This document shows positions 10,119 through 24,982 of a stretch of DNA of 64,000 nt, in pieces (the stretch's first letter is position 1; every line of letters starts with the position of its first letter). Origin of the DNA: Chalciporus piperatus (Eukaryota > Basidiomycota > Agaricomycetes > Boletales > Boletaceae); NCBI GenBank assembly GCA_038093975.1, contig JBBPTG010000063.1, positions 1 to 64,000 of the forward strand. Reading direction: 5' to 3'. The notes under the pieces are model-generated. The model did not search any database and was not told the DNA's origin. It saw nothing but the letters and a program-made list of their open reading frames with translations. The position numbers and the translations under genes are program-made.

Positions 10119-12265
10119 TCAAGGTGCAACTTTCGAATCCTGCTTCTCGATGTCGGCCTCCCGCCATTTCCTACCCTTATAAAGCACAAGCAAAATCATC
10201 AACTCTGCGAGGACCATCAGGCCAGCCCACAAGGTATAAAGGCCACCATCGCCAATAGCATCCTGGCGTGCACGTCAGTACTAATGGGTGAAGGTGATCC
10301 ATCTGAGACTCACCTGCAAAGGAATTGCGATTTCCGCGGCGATAAACGCAGAAATACCCCGGAAAGAGCTGTTCGTAGCTACAGCGCTCGACGACCGTCC
10401 AACATTCGCGTCTACGATATACGCCAAGGTACTGGCATATATCCATCTAAAACAGTCGCTCTCGTCAGACGAACAAGTAACACGTTACATACGACTCACA
10501 TTGAGAAGAACCCAGACAAGAAGAGCATCACACATATCGCTGAGATGTGCACGTGCTGTTGACAGGTCCAAGCATACCCAAGGACAGCAGGCGGGAACCC
10601 CCACATAGCGATCTTGGTGCTTTCTAATCTCATCTGCCACACAATTCATCAGTATAACCTCCATGTACCAATTCATGTCTACCTCACCTCTGGGTAGCTA
10701 ACCCCACCGTTCGCGGTTTTCAGTCGAGCAAGAGTTTTATCCGACCATCGACCACCCAAAATACTGCCTAGCATGCTTCCTGAAGTCGCAAACAACATGA
10801 GTCCAAGCCAATTCAGTCCTTAAGATGCACGAGGACGAACCGATTCCGAAGGAAAGTAACACAAGTCCGGTAGTCATTGCATCATAATTATAATAGAGCG
10901 ATAGCGTCCGTGCGCAGGTAAATGTGATGCTGAAACTAAATGCGAACAAAAGTCCTGCAACGAGGAATAATGAGATAACAACCTCATAGTCCAATGGAAT
11001 GAACCCACCAGAAGGTATCAAAATAGCGAGATTATTCTTGCGGCTGAGAATCTTGATGTAGGGAGGAAATGGATTAATGTCGGCAAATGTTAACTTGACT
11101 TCTTTCACAGCAAGTGCTGCGATGACCTCGGGCTGCGCCTCTACGTCTCTTGTGAGTGTCTGTTCTCCCGAAGCCCCTTCTTCAGAAGTCGTCTTCTCGG
11201 TGACAGACTGCTCCGCTGAGCGTGTTGCTTGCTTTTCCTGCGCGAGCTTGCGCTCCTGTAACCGTCTCCTCAAAACGTTCTGGTAAGCCAGACTCCGCTC
11301 CTTCCTGAAAGTGTCCCTGAAGAGAAACAAGAACGCTGAGAAGATGACACCGCCCCAAATCACCAGGAACCAGAAGACAGCACGCCAGCTCAGACCCTGC
11401 GTGAGCCCACCTCCCATGATGGGACCTATCGAGGGCCCCAGAAGCGGCGCAGAGTAGTAGACACCCATCATAGTGCCTCGTTGATGAGGTTCATAGATGT
11501 CTGCGAGCGTCGCAGCGCCGATGGCGATCACGGCGCTAGACCTACATAAGTAGGTTAGAAAGATAGAATGGATGAAGATGATGACGTAGGGGAGTTCTTA
11601 CCCAGCTGCTTGCACCACCCGCATCCCGATCACAAGACCTATGGTCTTTGATACCGCCACAATGACCGACCCCAGTGTAAAAAGGGTAATGGAAAGTAGA
11701 TAGACAAGCTGAAGCGCCGGAATGATTAGGCCGCAAACTATCAAGGTAGCACGAAAACGTTACATACCTTCCTCCCTTTAATCTCACTAACTGCACTCCA
11801 TATGACGGGGAAATTGCCCTGGGTGAGGATGAAGAGGGATAAACTTAAACTAATTTGTGAAGGTGTCGCATGCAACTGTTGCTCGATCTCCGCATTGGCG
11901 GCTGTCGTTCATTGCGTCAGACAGTTAACACTTGTTCTAGATTAATTGCAACCCACGATTCTGAATATTTGCGCACAAGCCTGCGATCATGGAAGCCCCT
12001 GAGATGATGAACAAGATGACATTCTTGGCAAACCCAATAAATCATCGTCAACAGTGTCCAATTATTTTTTCCGAGAATAAAAACCAACCTTTCGGGTATT
12101 TGACCACACGCGCGGATCGTCTTCTACCAATGCATGCTCGATATCAAGTTTTATCGTCGGTTCCGGAGGTTGCGGTGCTGTGTGCGTCACTGTGGAATCC
12201 GCTTCCGACTCGGGTTGGGAAACGGCCGTCAGCGTCGTAATCTGACTGTCTGGCACCTGTGTCAT
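10119..12265 (-). CDS. MFS transporter, DHA1 family (QDR/FLR1-type drug:H+ antiporter)
   Basis: Ten exons close a 544-codon frame (complement): 12089-12265, 11957-12023, 11768-11901, 11602-11708, 11009-11541, 10841-10954, 10688-10779, 10500-10633, 10314-10446, 10119-10262. The acidic cytosolic N-terminus ends in DPRVWSNTRKNVIL, the common entry to helix 1 of this family. Twelve hydrophobic segments are visible, with the motif-A loop VSEIKGRKLVYLLS between helices 2 and 3, motif C in helix 5 (LLGPSIGPIMGGG) and a long charged central loop (about residues 260-330). GGRWSDKTLARLK marks the equivalent loop of the second half. DHA1 proteins export drugs, polyamines or organic acids at the plasma membrane; the substrate here is unknown. 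All introns are GT-AG, 51-65 nt. Confidence 0.85.
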
Positions 12266-13797
12266 GAGTCCTATAGGTCGTGAAAGTCGTGAAACAGTCC
12301 TGTGGTGGAGGGAAGACAGGCCCCATCGCTTTTAAGTCCTACGATTCCGGGTCCTACCACAACAAGCCGTGCCCGGCATCTCAAGCGAAGGATGCTTCGG
12401 CGGTGGGAGGATGGGGGCCATGAATGATGTTAATGGTGGGATCGAAAAAAATACTTCGGCCGAAGTAGCCGAACGTCTTCCCGGGAGTCGCCCCCGCGAG
12501 GATCTGCTTGTTTTACGTCTGTATTGAAGTACTCGAGAACTCGCCTGGGTACGTAGCGAATGCCTCGAACATTTGTGCGTGTACAAGGCAACCAAAGTCC
12601 AACAAGTTGCAAGTCCAAAGTGAGAACCCGACAAAATTTGACCTCACAGTTGCCTCACAGCGTTTCTAACATGGAAATTGCGGAGAGCCGGATGCTAATA
12701 GTAATAAGCTGACCATGCGCATGACTTATGAAGTAAATTTAGACATACGACCAAGTCCTCAAATAATAACTCGACACACACGATCTGAATGTGAATTGAC
12801 ACTTTCTTTCCTGGCCAGTATTACGACTATCGGATTTCTGTGGTGGAAACCCTCAAGGGCAAAGGAACCAAGCTTCCACGAGGTGAGTACGGCGACACAG
12901 TGAATCTGGGCCCATGAAAGAGCATCACTACACGAGATCACTTGACCTGCCTGGGCCGGCACCGTCGTCTTCACGCCGCCGGCCACCTTTGCCACCTTTG
13001 GAAGGATGAACGCTACCGCCGATAGCCACTGGTGAGCTCGGAACGGAAACATCGACTCAGCATTTGTTGTGGCGAGCGCAGGCGGCAAACATCTCGCAGT
13101 CGCCCAGCCGTGTCGAGAATGGTAGTATTGGAATGAGTCCTAGTAAGGCCGCAGTGACTACACGAGTAATTTGATTGCTCGGCCGAAGCACCTCATTACT
13201 CCAACTTGAAGCTTGAGCAAGATCCCTACACGTGTTAGGGTCTTGAGGCGTGTTCGAGAGCACGCACATCCCGATGAGAGGGAGCCCAGACCTTTGGAAG
13301 ATGTCCCAGCCTCGTAACGGTGCGAGTTCCTGAGGACAATATCAGGGAAAAGCGGAAGACAAACTGCCTTCCGGGCGTACGAGAAAGAGATCGATCTACC
13401 CAGGGAATGAGGCTACACCGGAGGTAAGTAGGTTTCTTCGGCAAGCCAATTGACTGGGTTTGGAAGAAAACGAAAGAAATTTTTTTGGGTTAAGAGATCA
13501 GCTCGGCATTTGCCGGTTTACAGGGCCAAAGTGTACAGTGTGTAGGTGATACATATTACTGGATGGTAATACAATCCGAGCTTGTCAAACGAAGATTACT
13601 GTCCGTGAGCAATGAGCACGGACAAGCGACCCGGAAAAACAAAGAGAATAGAAACCAGGAAGCAAACATAGCATGAATGGAATGGGAAGCGGAAGTGAAA
13701 GTGCCGTAACTTCGACGATAATATACATACATACTAGTAATAGTACGAGCTCGTCAATGCTACAAGATGCAGCGACTGAGCTCCGGTGATGAGACGA
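12266..13797. other. 1.5 kb without a supported gene
   Basis: Several minus-strand ORFs of 60-109 codons (12332-13444) overlap one another in different frames and share no domain or splice logic. The left end is the promoter of the DHA1 gene. Nothing else is recognised. Confidence 0.5.
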
Positions 13798-14306
13798 CTA
13801 CAGCGTGACAGCGCTAGTCGAGGGTGCGAATGGATCGAAGCACGTAGGGACATTGCGCTTCTGGCGGATACGACGCGCTTTCTTTGACTTCACTAATAAA
13901 TATGTTTACGATATCAGTAACCCCGAACCGCACAGCTCATGCACGAAGACTCACAGCGACGCTTCGTAGTTTCCTTCGTTTCCTTCTGTTGGGGATATTG
14001 TGGAGCCTCCAGAGTCTTTGGGTCGGCTCGCACATTGAGCTTGCGAGTGCAGTGAGGGCATCTAACCGAGCACTTGTCTGACCAGTATTCCGACATGATG
14101 CACGAAACACTGTTCAGGAAGACGGTGCGGGACTCGTCCGTAAGGGTAGGGTACTTGTCCAGAGCATGCTCAAAGGAAATGAGCGCATCATGGCTCATCT
14201 CCCCAAATCCCGCCTCTCGAAAGTAGGCTGGGAGAGCGTTTTCGAGAGTGATAGGTTTTTTTGAGATGATGAGTTCATTGATAGCACGCTCGATATTTGT
14301 GCGCAT
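13798..14306 (-). CDS. Hypothetical small protein with basic C-terminus
   Basis: Two exons (13955-14306, 13798-13892, complement; 62-nt intron with gtgagt donor) give 148 residues from ATG 14306. The N-terminal 90 residues are helical (IERAINELIISKKPITLENA). A CPHCTRKL motif follows. After the splice the tail is strongly basic (KSKKARRIRQKRN) and could be a nuclear signal or RNA-binding stretch. Without the intron the frame would end in an unrelated 11-residue tail, so the spliced form is preferred. I do not recognise the family. An open stretch just upstream (14373-14567) looks coding and may be an extra 5' exon, but the visible acceptor joins it out of frame. Confidence 0.5.
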
Positions 14307-14372
14307 CCTATGGGAGGCAATGGGGTAATAAAGATGGCGGTATGAATGCGAGTCCCAATATATAAGCGGGTG

Positions 14373-14567
14373 TCAGATTAAATACTTACTGAGACAAAGG
14401 ATAACCTTCCGTGTTTCGAGACAAAGAACTCCTGTTGGACTCAGGCGAGGCGTGTCTGGATCGAACTCCGAGTGGCTCATGCAGCCTCTTTCATGCACAT
14501 CAGTGAGCAGAGCACTGGCACGGTTAACACGAGCCGAATCTTCGAAGTGAGGATGAGTATCGTCCAT
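14373..14567 (-). CDS. Possible upstream exon or separate short ORF
   Basis: From an ATG at 14567 the frame runs to a gtaagt donor near 14388, encoding about 60 residues ending in TRKVILCLS. The next acceptor (atag just before 14306) would join it to the 13798-14306 gene one base out of register. Either the two are separate, the start of the downstream gene is its own ATG, or a one-base change separates them. Confidence 0.3.
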   Translation of the reverse strand: MDDTHPHFEDSARVNRASALLTDVHERGCMSHSEFDPDTPRLSPTGVLCLETRKVILCLSKYLI

Positions 14568-14831
14568 GATTGGTGTGTTGGAGGAGGAGAGGACCCTACA
14601 AGTCGCCATCGAGAACCGCGACAATGGCTGTGTCACGCGCCCTGCGGCTAGATTAGATATAAACCTTGATCTGATAAGCACTGGTGCAATGTTCATCCTA
14701 TGGGTTCTCAGAGCTAGGGGCGCAGTAAATGATAATCCAACCATGAGGAGATACCCGGAGTAAGATCGTCAATTCTGCGAGCATTATACCACGGAATTAT
14801 AGATGTCTCTCGACACCTCAATTTTGGTGTC

Positions 14832-17912
<3,081 letters not shown>

Positions 17913-20821
17913 AAGATTAATGCCTGAGCGTGCTGGTGACTGAGCGTGTGCAGCGATGCGATAACAAATATTTCCCTGGACTTCTTCGTCGCGGGTCCCG
18001 ATTCACCCAAGGGAGCGCTAGAAATTGGCTGCTAGAAGAATACCAGCCAGTCGGGAACTTGAACCACAGATCGACCAGTAGAGATGCAGTGGATGGATTC
18101 ACGAATGATCGTACTGGACGCGGTCTTGGTTGCTTGCCGCTGTTCCAAGCAACCCCGCACTTCATCTTATCCCTGCGACGATGCGGTGCCGGCATTTGCC
18201 GATCGTGCCCGGATGGCCAAATCACCTGCTCAACTTTGGACACGAATTATTGTCGTCATGTCCAAGGTTTGTAAATGTCGCAGATCACTTGAAATTTCTT
18301 CATTCATCCCAACTCGATGGGGATACAAGCTACGCATAATCTGCGAGTAGTAGGTTTTGGCTAAAGCATACTAGGCTCGGGACTTATCGATTTATCCCTC
18401 AATATCTCCTTGTTGTTGCAGTCGCACCGGAACATCAAGGTAAGTCACAAGTTCCGGTGTACACCAATCATGTCAGTTTCAGAAGGGTCATTCCCGAATG
18501 ACTGCACCGCGATCGCGTGTACCTCGCCACAACTTGCTGGCAGCTTATACTCGGGACCATATTATGAGACCCAAATTAATAGATCTTTGCGCCTTCAGAA
18601 GTGCGGCACGCCGTCCAACTAAGTCTCCGGCACCCCTTTGCCACCACCCCTCTCCCTCGTGTTCATTTCGGAGGGATCCTAAGACCCAAACTCTGGTCCA
18701 CAGCACTCCATGGCCAAGTGACCCATGCTAATCTCACGTACTCGGACCCTCCTCAACAGACAAAGGAATGGAGTCCATGCCTCGTTTCCCCACACCGTTC
18801 GGTCTACGAATAAGCTTTATCGGAACTCATCGGGGGCAGCACATCACAGGACCTGCTATAAGGTTCGACCCCCCAGGGTCCGCCCTTTTACCTTTGGTTA
18901 GGTCGGCTTGACAACAACGCCAACTGTTGGGTGTAGTTGGGAGACTTGGGTGGGCGAACACACAGCATTCGCGCTCGAGATCACCTTGGCTGCCCTGACC
19001 GCGAACAAGTTGATTGCGCAGTCGTCAACCAGCGTCAACTCCAAGCTTGCTCGCAGCATCTTGAGCTTGCATATGACGTATGGCGGACGCGAGGACGTAA
19101 CCTCATTCTTGTAGAGCGCTTCTGATGGTCGATGTTATGGCAGCGTGCCAACTGTGCCATGGTAGGATGGATCAGGTACGGCAGTGGCACGGCATACCTG
19201 AGGTGCATGACATGGCGCAATGAAGATACCAGATTGAGTCCACGTTAAAGGTTATGTTCCCCGCAATGAGCTAATAGACATGTGTAGCCAAGATCAGCAC
19301 GCCCACGCCTCGACTCACAAAGAACGTTGGTTGGACAACGTTGACTGGAGTGCAGAGAAACAACCAGTCCGGCGTAGTCGCAGAATCCGCGCTTCGTGTC
19401 AGATGGTCTTTGCACGTTCTCCACCTACGGCCGCCTTTTATCTGTCACACAGACAGCCATCGCAATGATACCGTAACCATTTGGTCCCCGCCATTCACCT
19501 TGTTTAAAGCCAGTGGCAGCCTGCCATCCCCGTGAGACAGTCAAGGATTCAGGACATCGGATAAAATTATATGTCTCGGCAAGTGGGATGATTATGCTTA
19601 CATGGGCACTGGGTACATACTCATAGCATTGAAGTGATTACGCCACAGCGATGCGACAACAGGCCCAACAGAAATACTGCTCTTCCATTGCTGGAGATCT
19701 GGAAAAACGTGCGTACCACTTCAAAGGACTGTCATCGGGACAATCTACGATGATATCGGGAGCGTAATCTGATTGGGAGTATATCAAGGTGGGTTAGCTA
19801 CTGTTAGCTATTACTGTAATCAGAATCTGACGTCCGTGGAACTGGTGTCTGATGATGCGTTGTTATTGAAAACAGAACTTTGGCCCCGAGATACAAAAAT
19901 CAATCGACGACATGGACCAGTATTGCTTGCAATGCCAAATGTCAATGAGCCGCCGGCGAGAATAGTTATCGCACTGTCCTCCTCACCTCTGGCTCATTCA
20001 TATCCACGACCCATTCGCCTCACATGCCCTGTCATCTTCACTCATTCTCGACTGGATTGGCATGATTGCACCATACCTGTATCATAGCATGTTAATAGCG
20101 ATATCAGGAGAAATACATATGTACCACAAAAGCGCCCTGTGGAGACATGCGCCCCAAGACTGAAACGAGGAGGTCTCATCCAAGAATGAGGCGCTTCAGT
20201 GGAGGAAAAAGGCAAGGGCGAGCGTTTGAAAACGTCTCGTGACTCTGTGAGGCACGCACATCAAACAGTTGTAAGTACCATATGGTGACCACTGGCATCA
20301 CCCCGAATCCATCCACAACCGAGTGACCAACCAGCAACGAGGTTCAATATTGCCCCAAGACAGAAAAGTTCGTGAGAGGATTTGGTGTGCATCCTTGACG
20401 AGGATATTAGACATAAGCAGTGTGCTGGAGAAGGCGCACCCGTATGATCGTCGCTCGCAAACACTCAAAGACACAGGCTTAATCGCAAAAATAGCACGGA
20501 AGAAGTATTGTTGTCGAAGAGTAAGTCTCGAGTACGGACATCGTTCCTATGATAAGTTAGTCTGGGAGAGGATCCGCGCGGAGCATTTTTCAATCAAACT
20601 TATGTCGACAGGGGATATAAACACATGTGGCATTTACTAGCCAGTATCTTCGGCCCCGTAGGGGTTCTCCGGTTCCTTGCTGAGCACGAACATCAGCCGT
20701 CCACACCATGTGATACATGTTTCAGGGTCAAGATCTGATGGTCGTCTATTCGCGGTGTGTACAGGGGAAATAAACTGTTTGACCGTGAGGACCCTATCCA
20801 GCTCCTCGGACTCGGATGCGC
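17913..20821. other. 2.9 kb without a supported gene
   Basis: Left end is the promoter of AFG2, right end the 3' flank of ATP17. ORFs are all under 110 codons, overlap in conflicting frames and show no family signature. I see no tRNA, no tandem repeat and no terminal repeat. It could hold decayed mobile-element sequence or an RNA gene I cannot see. Confidence 0.45.
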
Positions 20822-21258
20822 TTAGTGAGGGTGGTTCTTGTGGTGCTCTATAAAATGTCTTAGCATTACGACGAACTAATCTGGAAAACCTCTTACTCAA
20901 GTGCACTAGATAAAGAGAACAGTTTTCAGCAACCATTTCAGGGAACACCATGGACTAAAAAAAAACATACTTTGGTAGTCTGCGACATAACCGAATGAGA
21001 AGATGCCAAAGATCAGCAAGCCGAGTCCCCGTGCAGCCTTCTTGTCTGCGTCAACTTGGGTCGATGGTGCGGGGCCCTTGGGAAGCTTGGAGTAGAAGTT
21101 CACCAAAGGTGACAGACCTTCCCCAGAACCTGCGGTCTGTTCAAGTCAGACCAACAGAATGCAAAAGACAGTCGACCGATACGTACAAGGATAGAGGGTG
21201 CGGCGATTTTTGGAGGAACGAGTCCACCCAACTGACGGCGAACGAGAGACGGTCTCAT
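20822..21258 (-). CDS. ATP17: Mitochondrial F1Fo ATP synthase subunit f
   Basis: Four exons (complement: 21187-21258, 20971-21136, 20897-20905, 20822-20847) encode 90 residues, the usual size. The N-terminus RRQLGGLVPPKIAAPSIL and the segment LVNFYSKLPKGPAPS are the subunit f signature; a single membrane span (LGLLIFGIFSFGYVADY) follows, and the tail reads QMHLKHHKNHPH, matching the DYxMHLKHHK ending of fungal subunit f. Subunit f sits in the Fo part of complex V in the inner membrane and supports dimer formation. The conserved tail is only recovered by splicing in a 9-nt exon (20897-20905) between introns of 65 and 49 nt; reading through gives an unrelated long tail. It lies head-to-head with RCE1, 307 bp apart. 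Confidence 0.9.
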
Positions 21259-21565
21259 GTTGAGTTTGGTGCAAAGGTAAGTTAATCGAGTCGCGGAATA
21301 GGTCGGACAAGTCTGCAAGGTTGTTTGCGTTTGTTTACTCTCAAGTTATACTTACATAAGCAATACTACCAGACCTCGACAATTCAAACTAGTAGTAGTT
21401 GGGCCCAAGCAAACAACAAGATTCTGGATTCTTCCCTTGGATTCATTTTATTCTTCTGGAAGTCAAAGCGAACACTCGGATTTTAGTTTTGACCGCTAGT
21501 AACGGTGCTAAAAGAGCGGTCTGTGGCCACAAGCGTCGCTTTTCCCCTCTTTCTGACTTCTTCAT

Positions 21566-22804
21566 ATGACCCCGACTGCTCTACCGACGTCTTCGGCCCA
21601 CTCCTTGGCTGCAATCTTCGTGGCTCTCTACGTCGGTTCGATATATGTCTCAAGGAAGGCTAGACTGTCCTTTTCCACAACCCGAGTAAACCTTGAGTAT
21701 GGTCATTCAAGACTCAAGGAGTCAAGCGAACGTTGGAGGGATGACCCAGATGTTATCCGCGCACGCCTGGTGGCCGTCAGCATAGCAACCTTGCTTTGCT
21801 GCGCGGTTGTGCACGCGGTGGTAAACTCAGGCAATGCGAACGTCGTATGTGTTCTAGGTTCTTTCGTGTGGCTCTGGTTGCCTCTGACTTGAGGCGATAG
21901 TCCTGGACAACGTTGAAACTGACATTTCACCACCTCGGTTTCACGTCCACAAACTTTCTATCGCACTTGATAACCCCTTTCCTTTTCCTTGGACCGCTCT
22001 ATGGGCAGTTCCTTGTGGAGGCTCTGCCAGGCCAGCGGAACTGGTCTTTTCGCGAAGACGTCGTCTCCTTTTGCTTGTCGATCGTTGGCATGCGAAATTA
22101 TATAGTCGTGCGTGTTTGTTCATCGATCACGACCGTGCTGCGACAAATAATAACCTCAATCCAAAAACGCAGGCCCCCATCACGGAGGAAATTGTTTTCA
22201 GAGCATGTGTCCTGAGTGTGTACCGCCTGGCACGGGCGTCGAGGACACGGATGGTTTTCCTAAGTCCCTTACTCTTCGGAGCAGGTAAGCGACCCTGTCC
22301 TCATGTTCAAAAATTTATTGCGAAAACATGAGCTTGCCTTAACCCCGGTCTAGCACACATCCACCATGCTTGGGACACATACAACAGGTATGGACGGAGC
22401 TCTGCAGCCTTGAAACGCGCGGTGGTCAGCTCAGGTGGGATAGACTCCTTTGTGTTCGCTTGGAAACTCCCAGTTGACGCCTTCCTGGCTTAGTCTTCCA
22501 GTTCGCCTATACTAGCGTCTTCGGGTTTTTGTGCTCGTATTTCTTCCTTCGCACAGGGTCTGTATTCCCTCCGATCACAGCGCACGTATTCTGCAATATC
22601 ATGGGTCTTCCCCGACCTGGTCATGATATCAGCCAGAGACCAGACCGGAAATTAGGTGCGCCCCACAGTTTTCCCCCTTCATCACCACGATGATAACCCT
22701 GCGAGAAAATAGCCGTCGTTGTTGCCTACCTCGTGGGGATTATTGGATTTGTGTATGTGCTTCCTAGGTGGACTTTGACGGAGGGGAGTCAGAATTGGAA
22801 TTAG
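21566..22804 (+). CDS. RCE1: CAAX prenyl protease 2 (Ras converting enzyme)
   Basis: Six exons (21566-21844, 21901-22107, 22173-22284, 22354-22434, 22494-22655, 22713-22804) give 310 residues, normal for RCE1. The catalytic motifs of the ABI/RCE1 family appear in order: [17 protein letters not shown] (Glu-Glu and Arg), [11 protein letters not shown] (His) and [11 protein letters not shown] (His and Asn). Hydrophobic segments flank them (for example [16 protein letters not shown] near the N-terminus). The enzyme removes the -aaX tripeptide from farnesylated or geranylgeranylated CaaX proteins such as Ras and mating pheromone in the ER membrane. The first intron starts at a strong gtatgt donor (21845); the last acceptor is the second AG (ending 22712), chosen because it alone keeps frame. 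Confidence 0.93.
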
Positions 22805-23076
22805 ATTATCCTGTCGTCGGCGCTGGTCCGTCGTAACTGCAATAGACAGCTTGAAAGGATACTATGTAGAAATTCAGGGAACGTGGGCTCGTCGTGCTCG
22901 CCAGTGTGTGCTCGTTTTCTTGAACTTGGGCTTGCATAGAATGTCTTCCACGTGACGGCCCGACTGATCAGATTAAATTCAATGTCTCAAGCTACTGGCA
23001 ACAACGTTGTCCTTTACTCACTTTATAGCGGACTTTTCTGACCAGGCGGTGTACTACACCCTCAGTATCGCGTCAA

Positions 23077-23968
23077 ATGCCTCACAAGAAAGCCACTCAA
23101 TCGGTGAGGGAGAGAACGAAAGCATCGCGGTAAGTATTGAAACACTTGTCATGAGTCGGACCTCGTTGAACACACAACCATAAAGCACAACCGATTTGGC
23201 CCCCAAGATCTCCATAGACCGCGAGCCCATTCCGAAGTCGGTCTCGCGTGTCCTAGATGCCGGAAGGATCAGGCGGGAATACCGAGAAAAGAAGCGGCAG
23301 CTCGATGGAGCTAACGACGAGGACAACCCTCAGCGCAAAAAGAGACGTCACAATGCAACCGATATGACAGATGAGGCGGAAGCCAAGGCGCTTAAGATCA
23401 AACCAGGAGAAACAGTTGCCCAGTTCAACAGGTGAGTCTGCTACTTGACTATGAACCGATTATGAATCGGTATCCTTGTCAACACGAATTCGCTCATTTG
23501 TCTCTTAGACGCGTGGAGGACACTATGAGGCCTCTCATGAAGATCGCGCTGAGGCAGTCATCTGCTCAAACGCGCAAAGCGCGGAAAGAAGGAGCATCGC
23601 AGGAGACGGTCAAGGAGGGAGACGGCAAGGGCCGCCGCCATCCCCCGGAATTTTCGAAAAAGAGTTCAGATCCACTGCCGATTGCTCCGTCCTCCGATCA
23701 GCGCTCTGCTACCCCTCGGGACGCAACGAAGGAATTCCAGGTTTTCTCGACTTCGGCCCCTCGGCGTCTCAATGACATTGCACAACAACCTCCAGATATC
23801 AAGAAACTGCCTCGTGGAGCGAAAAAGAATGACGGGGCCCCATCAGGGGTACTTAGCATGGCGCAGCAGGCTATGATGGAGGAGGAGCGAGAAAAGGCTA
23901 TCAGACATTACCGTGAATTGAAAGCCAGGAAGCTGCGTGTAGCCAATGGCGTAAAGGTCGATGGTTGA
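23077..23968 (+). CDS. CCDC137-like basic coiled-coil protein
   Basis: Three exons (23077-23129, 23186-23431, 23509-23968) give 252 residues. The start MPHKKATQSVRERTKASR is very basic; a Lys/Arg-rich stretch (QRKKRRH) follows; the conserved core is IKPGETVAQFNRRVEDTMRP, like the PGES..FxxRV motif of CCDC137-family nucleolar proteins. A long charged helix ends the protein (MEEEREKAIRHYRELKARK). A nuclear or nucleolar RNA-associated role is inferred from composition and that motif. The family call is tentative; the gene model itself is firm because both introns are GT-AG and phases agree. Same strand as RCE1, 272 bp downstream. Confidence 0.72.
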
Positions 23969-24982
23969 CTGGATGTATCGAAGGACTACCAAACCTGGAT
24001 TCTCTACTCCCCCTGGACAAAGTTCCAGCGGATAGCTGGCGTTCTAGCGCTCGGTCGTTATAACGCATTCAACGGTCCTCGGCGACCTATTGTAACCCTT
24101 GTTTTTACGCCCGAGAAGAAGGCGCCTTTGTCATCACGTTCTCTAGCCTCCTTGCTTCTCGACGTCGCGACACAGAAGACAAAAGTTTAGGATTTATCAA
24201 GCTAGCTAGTTTTCTACACTGCTTCCCGCCCAGCTCTCGTGCTAACATCTCCCTTATAGTCGCCGACTACCCCGAGGCATCTGTATTCTTTGCATAACAA
24301 TGGGTCCAATGCTCCCTATTTCCCGTCTCTCTCTCCACTCTATGCCCGACCCACGGGCTTCTACCACTGGTTCGGGTACCTGGATTACCTTGTTCCAACT
24401 CCGTCAATGGCGGATGCGCTGGAGACGCGAACTGGACCGAGGTTCTTGGGGGATACCGTCATTGAAGCATCGCAACTGTCAAAAACCTACAGCAACTCCC
24501 GGGCACCGGAAGGCGCTTCTTCTTTCAGGACCGATACATGGGGAGAATGTAAAGCGCTCATCGTTGACTCGGTTTGGTTCTTGGTCCCACGGCCCCTGTC
24601 ACAGGAAGCCCGATGGCACGCGGAGGTTTGTTCTGAGTCTATGTAACTTTGGGGCATGAATTGACGAGTGACTCGAGTCCCGTAGCACCACACAGATCTT
24701 GGCCCGCCCGATTTAAATGTGGGCTTCGATCCGCCCGATGCTATTCTCGCTTTTCGTACGATGCCCGCTTGAAGTCCGAACGTGCATCACCACGCAGGCC
24801 TTGGGAATTAGGTAGGTTGATGGCTTTTCCCGGTGCCTTCGGGGAGCAAGCTAAAGCAGTGTGATCTGACGTCGCGCTCCGCGGCCTGCTTTATAGATTG
24901 CGGCCTTCCGCCCGGTTTACTCTCGCAACACCCCCGTGCCCTCTCTCTTCACCAACCTCTCCAGTGGTGACCTCAAAACCCA
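23969..24982. other. Intergenic, about 1 kb, no gene supported
   Basis: Two overlapping plus-strand ORFs of about 118 codons (24290-24646 and 24300-24659) exist in different frames; neither has a domain, and they exclude each other. The right end is the promoter of the MFS gene at 24983. Confidence 0.4.

Noticed and set aside
12332..13444. Series of minus-strand ORFs of 60-109 codons
   Set aside because: Tried to chain them into one gene; splice sites and phases do not agree and no motif is present.
24290..24659. Two overlapping plus-strand ORFs of about 118 codons
   Set aside because: Mutually exclusive frames, no domain, no consistent splicing.
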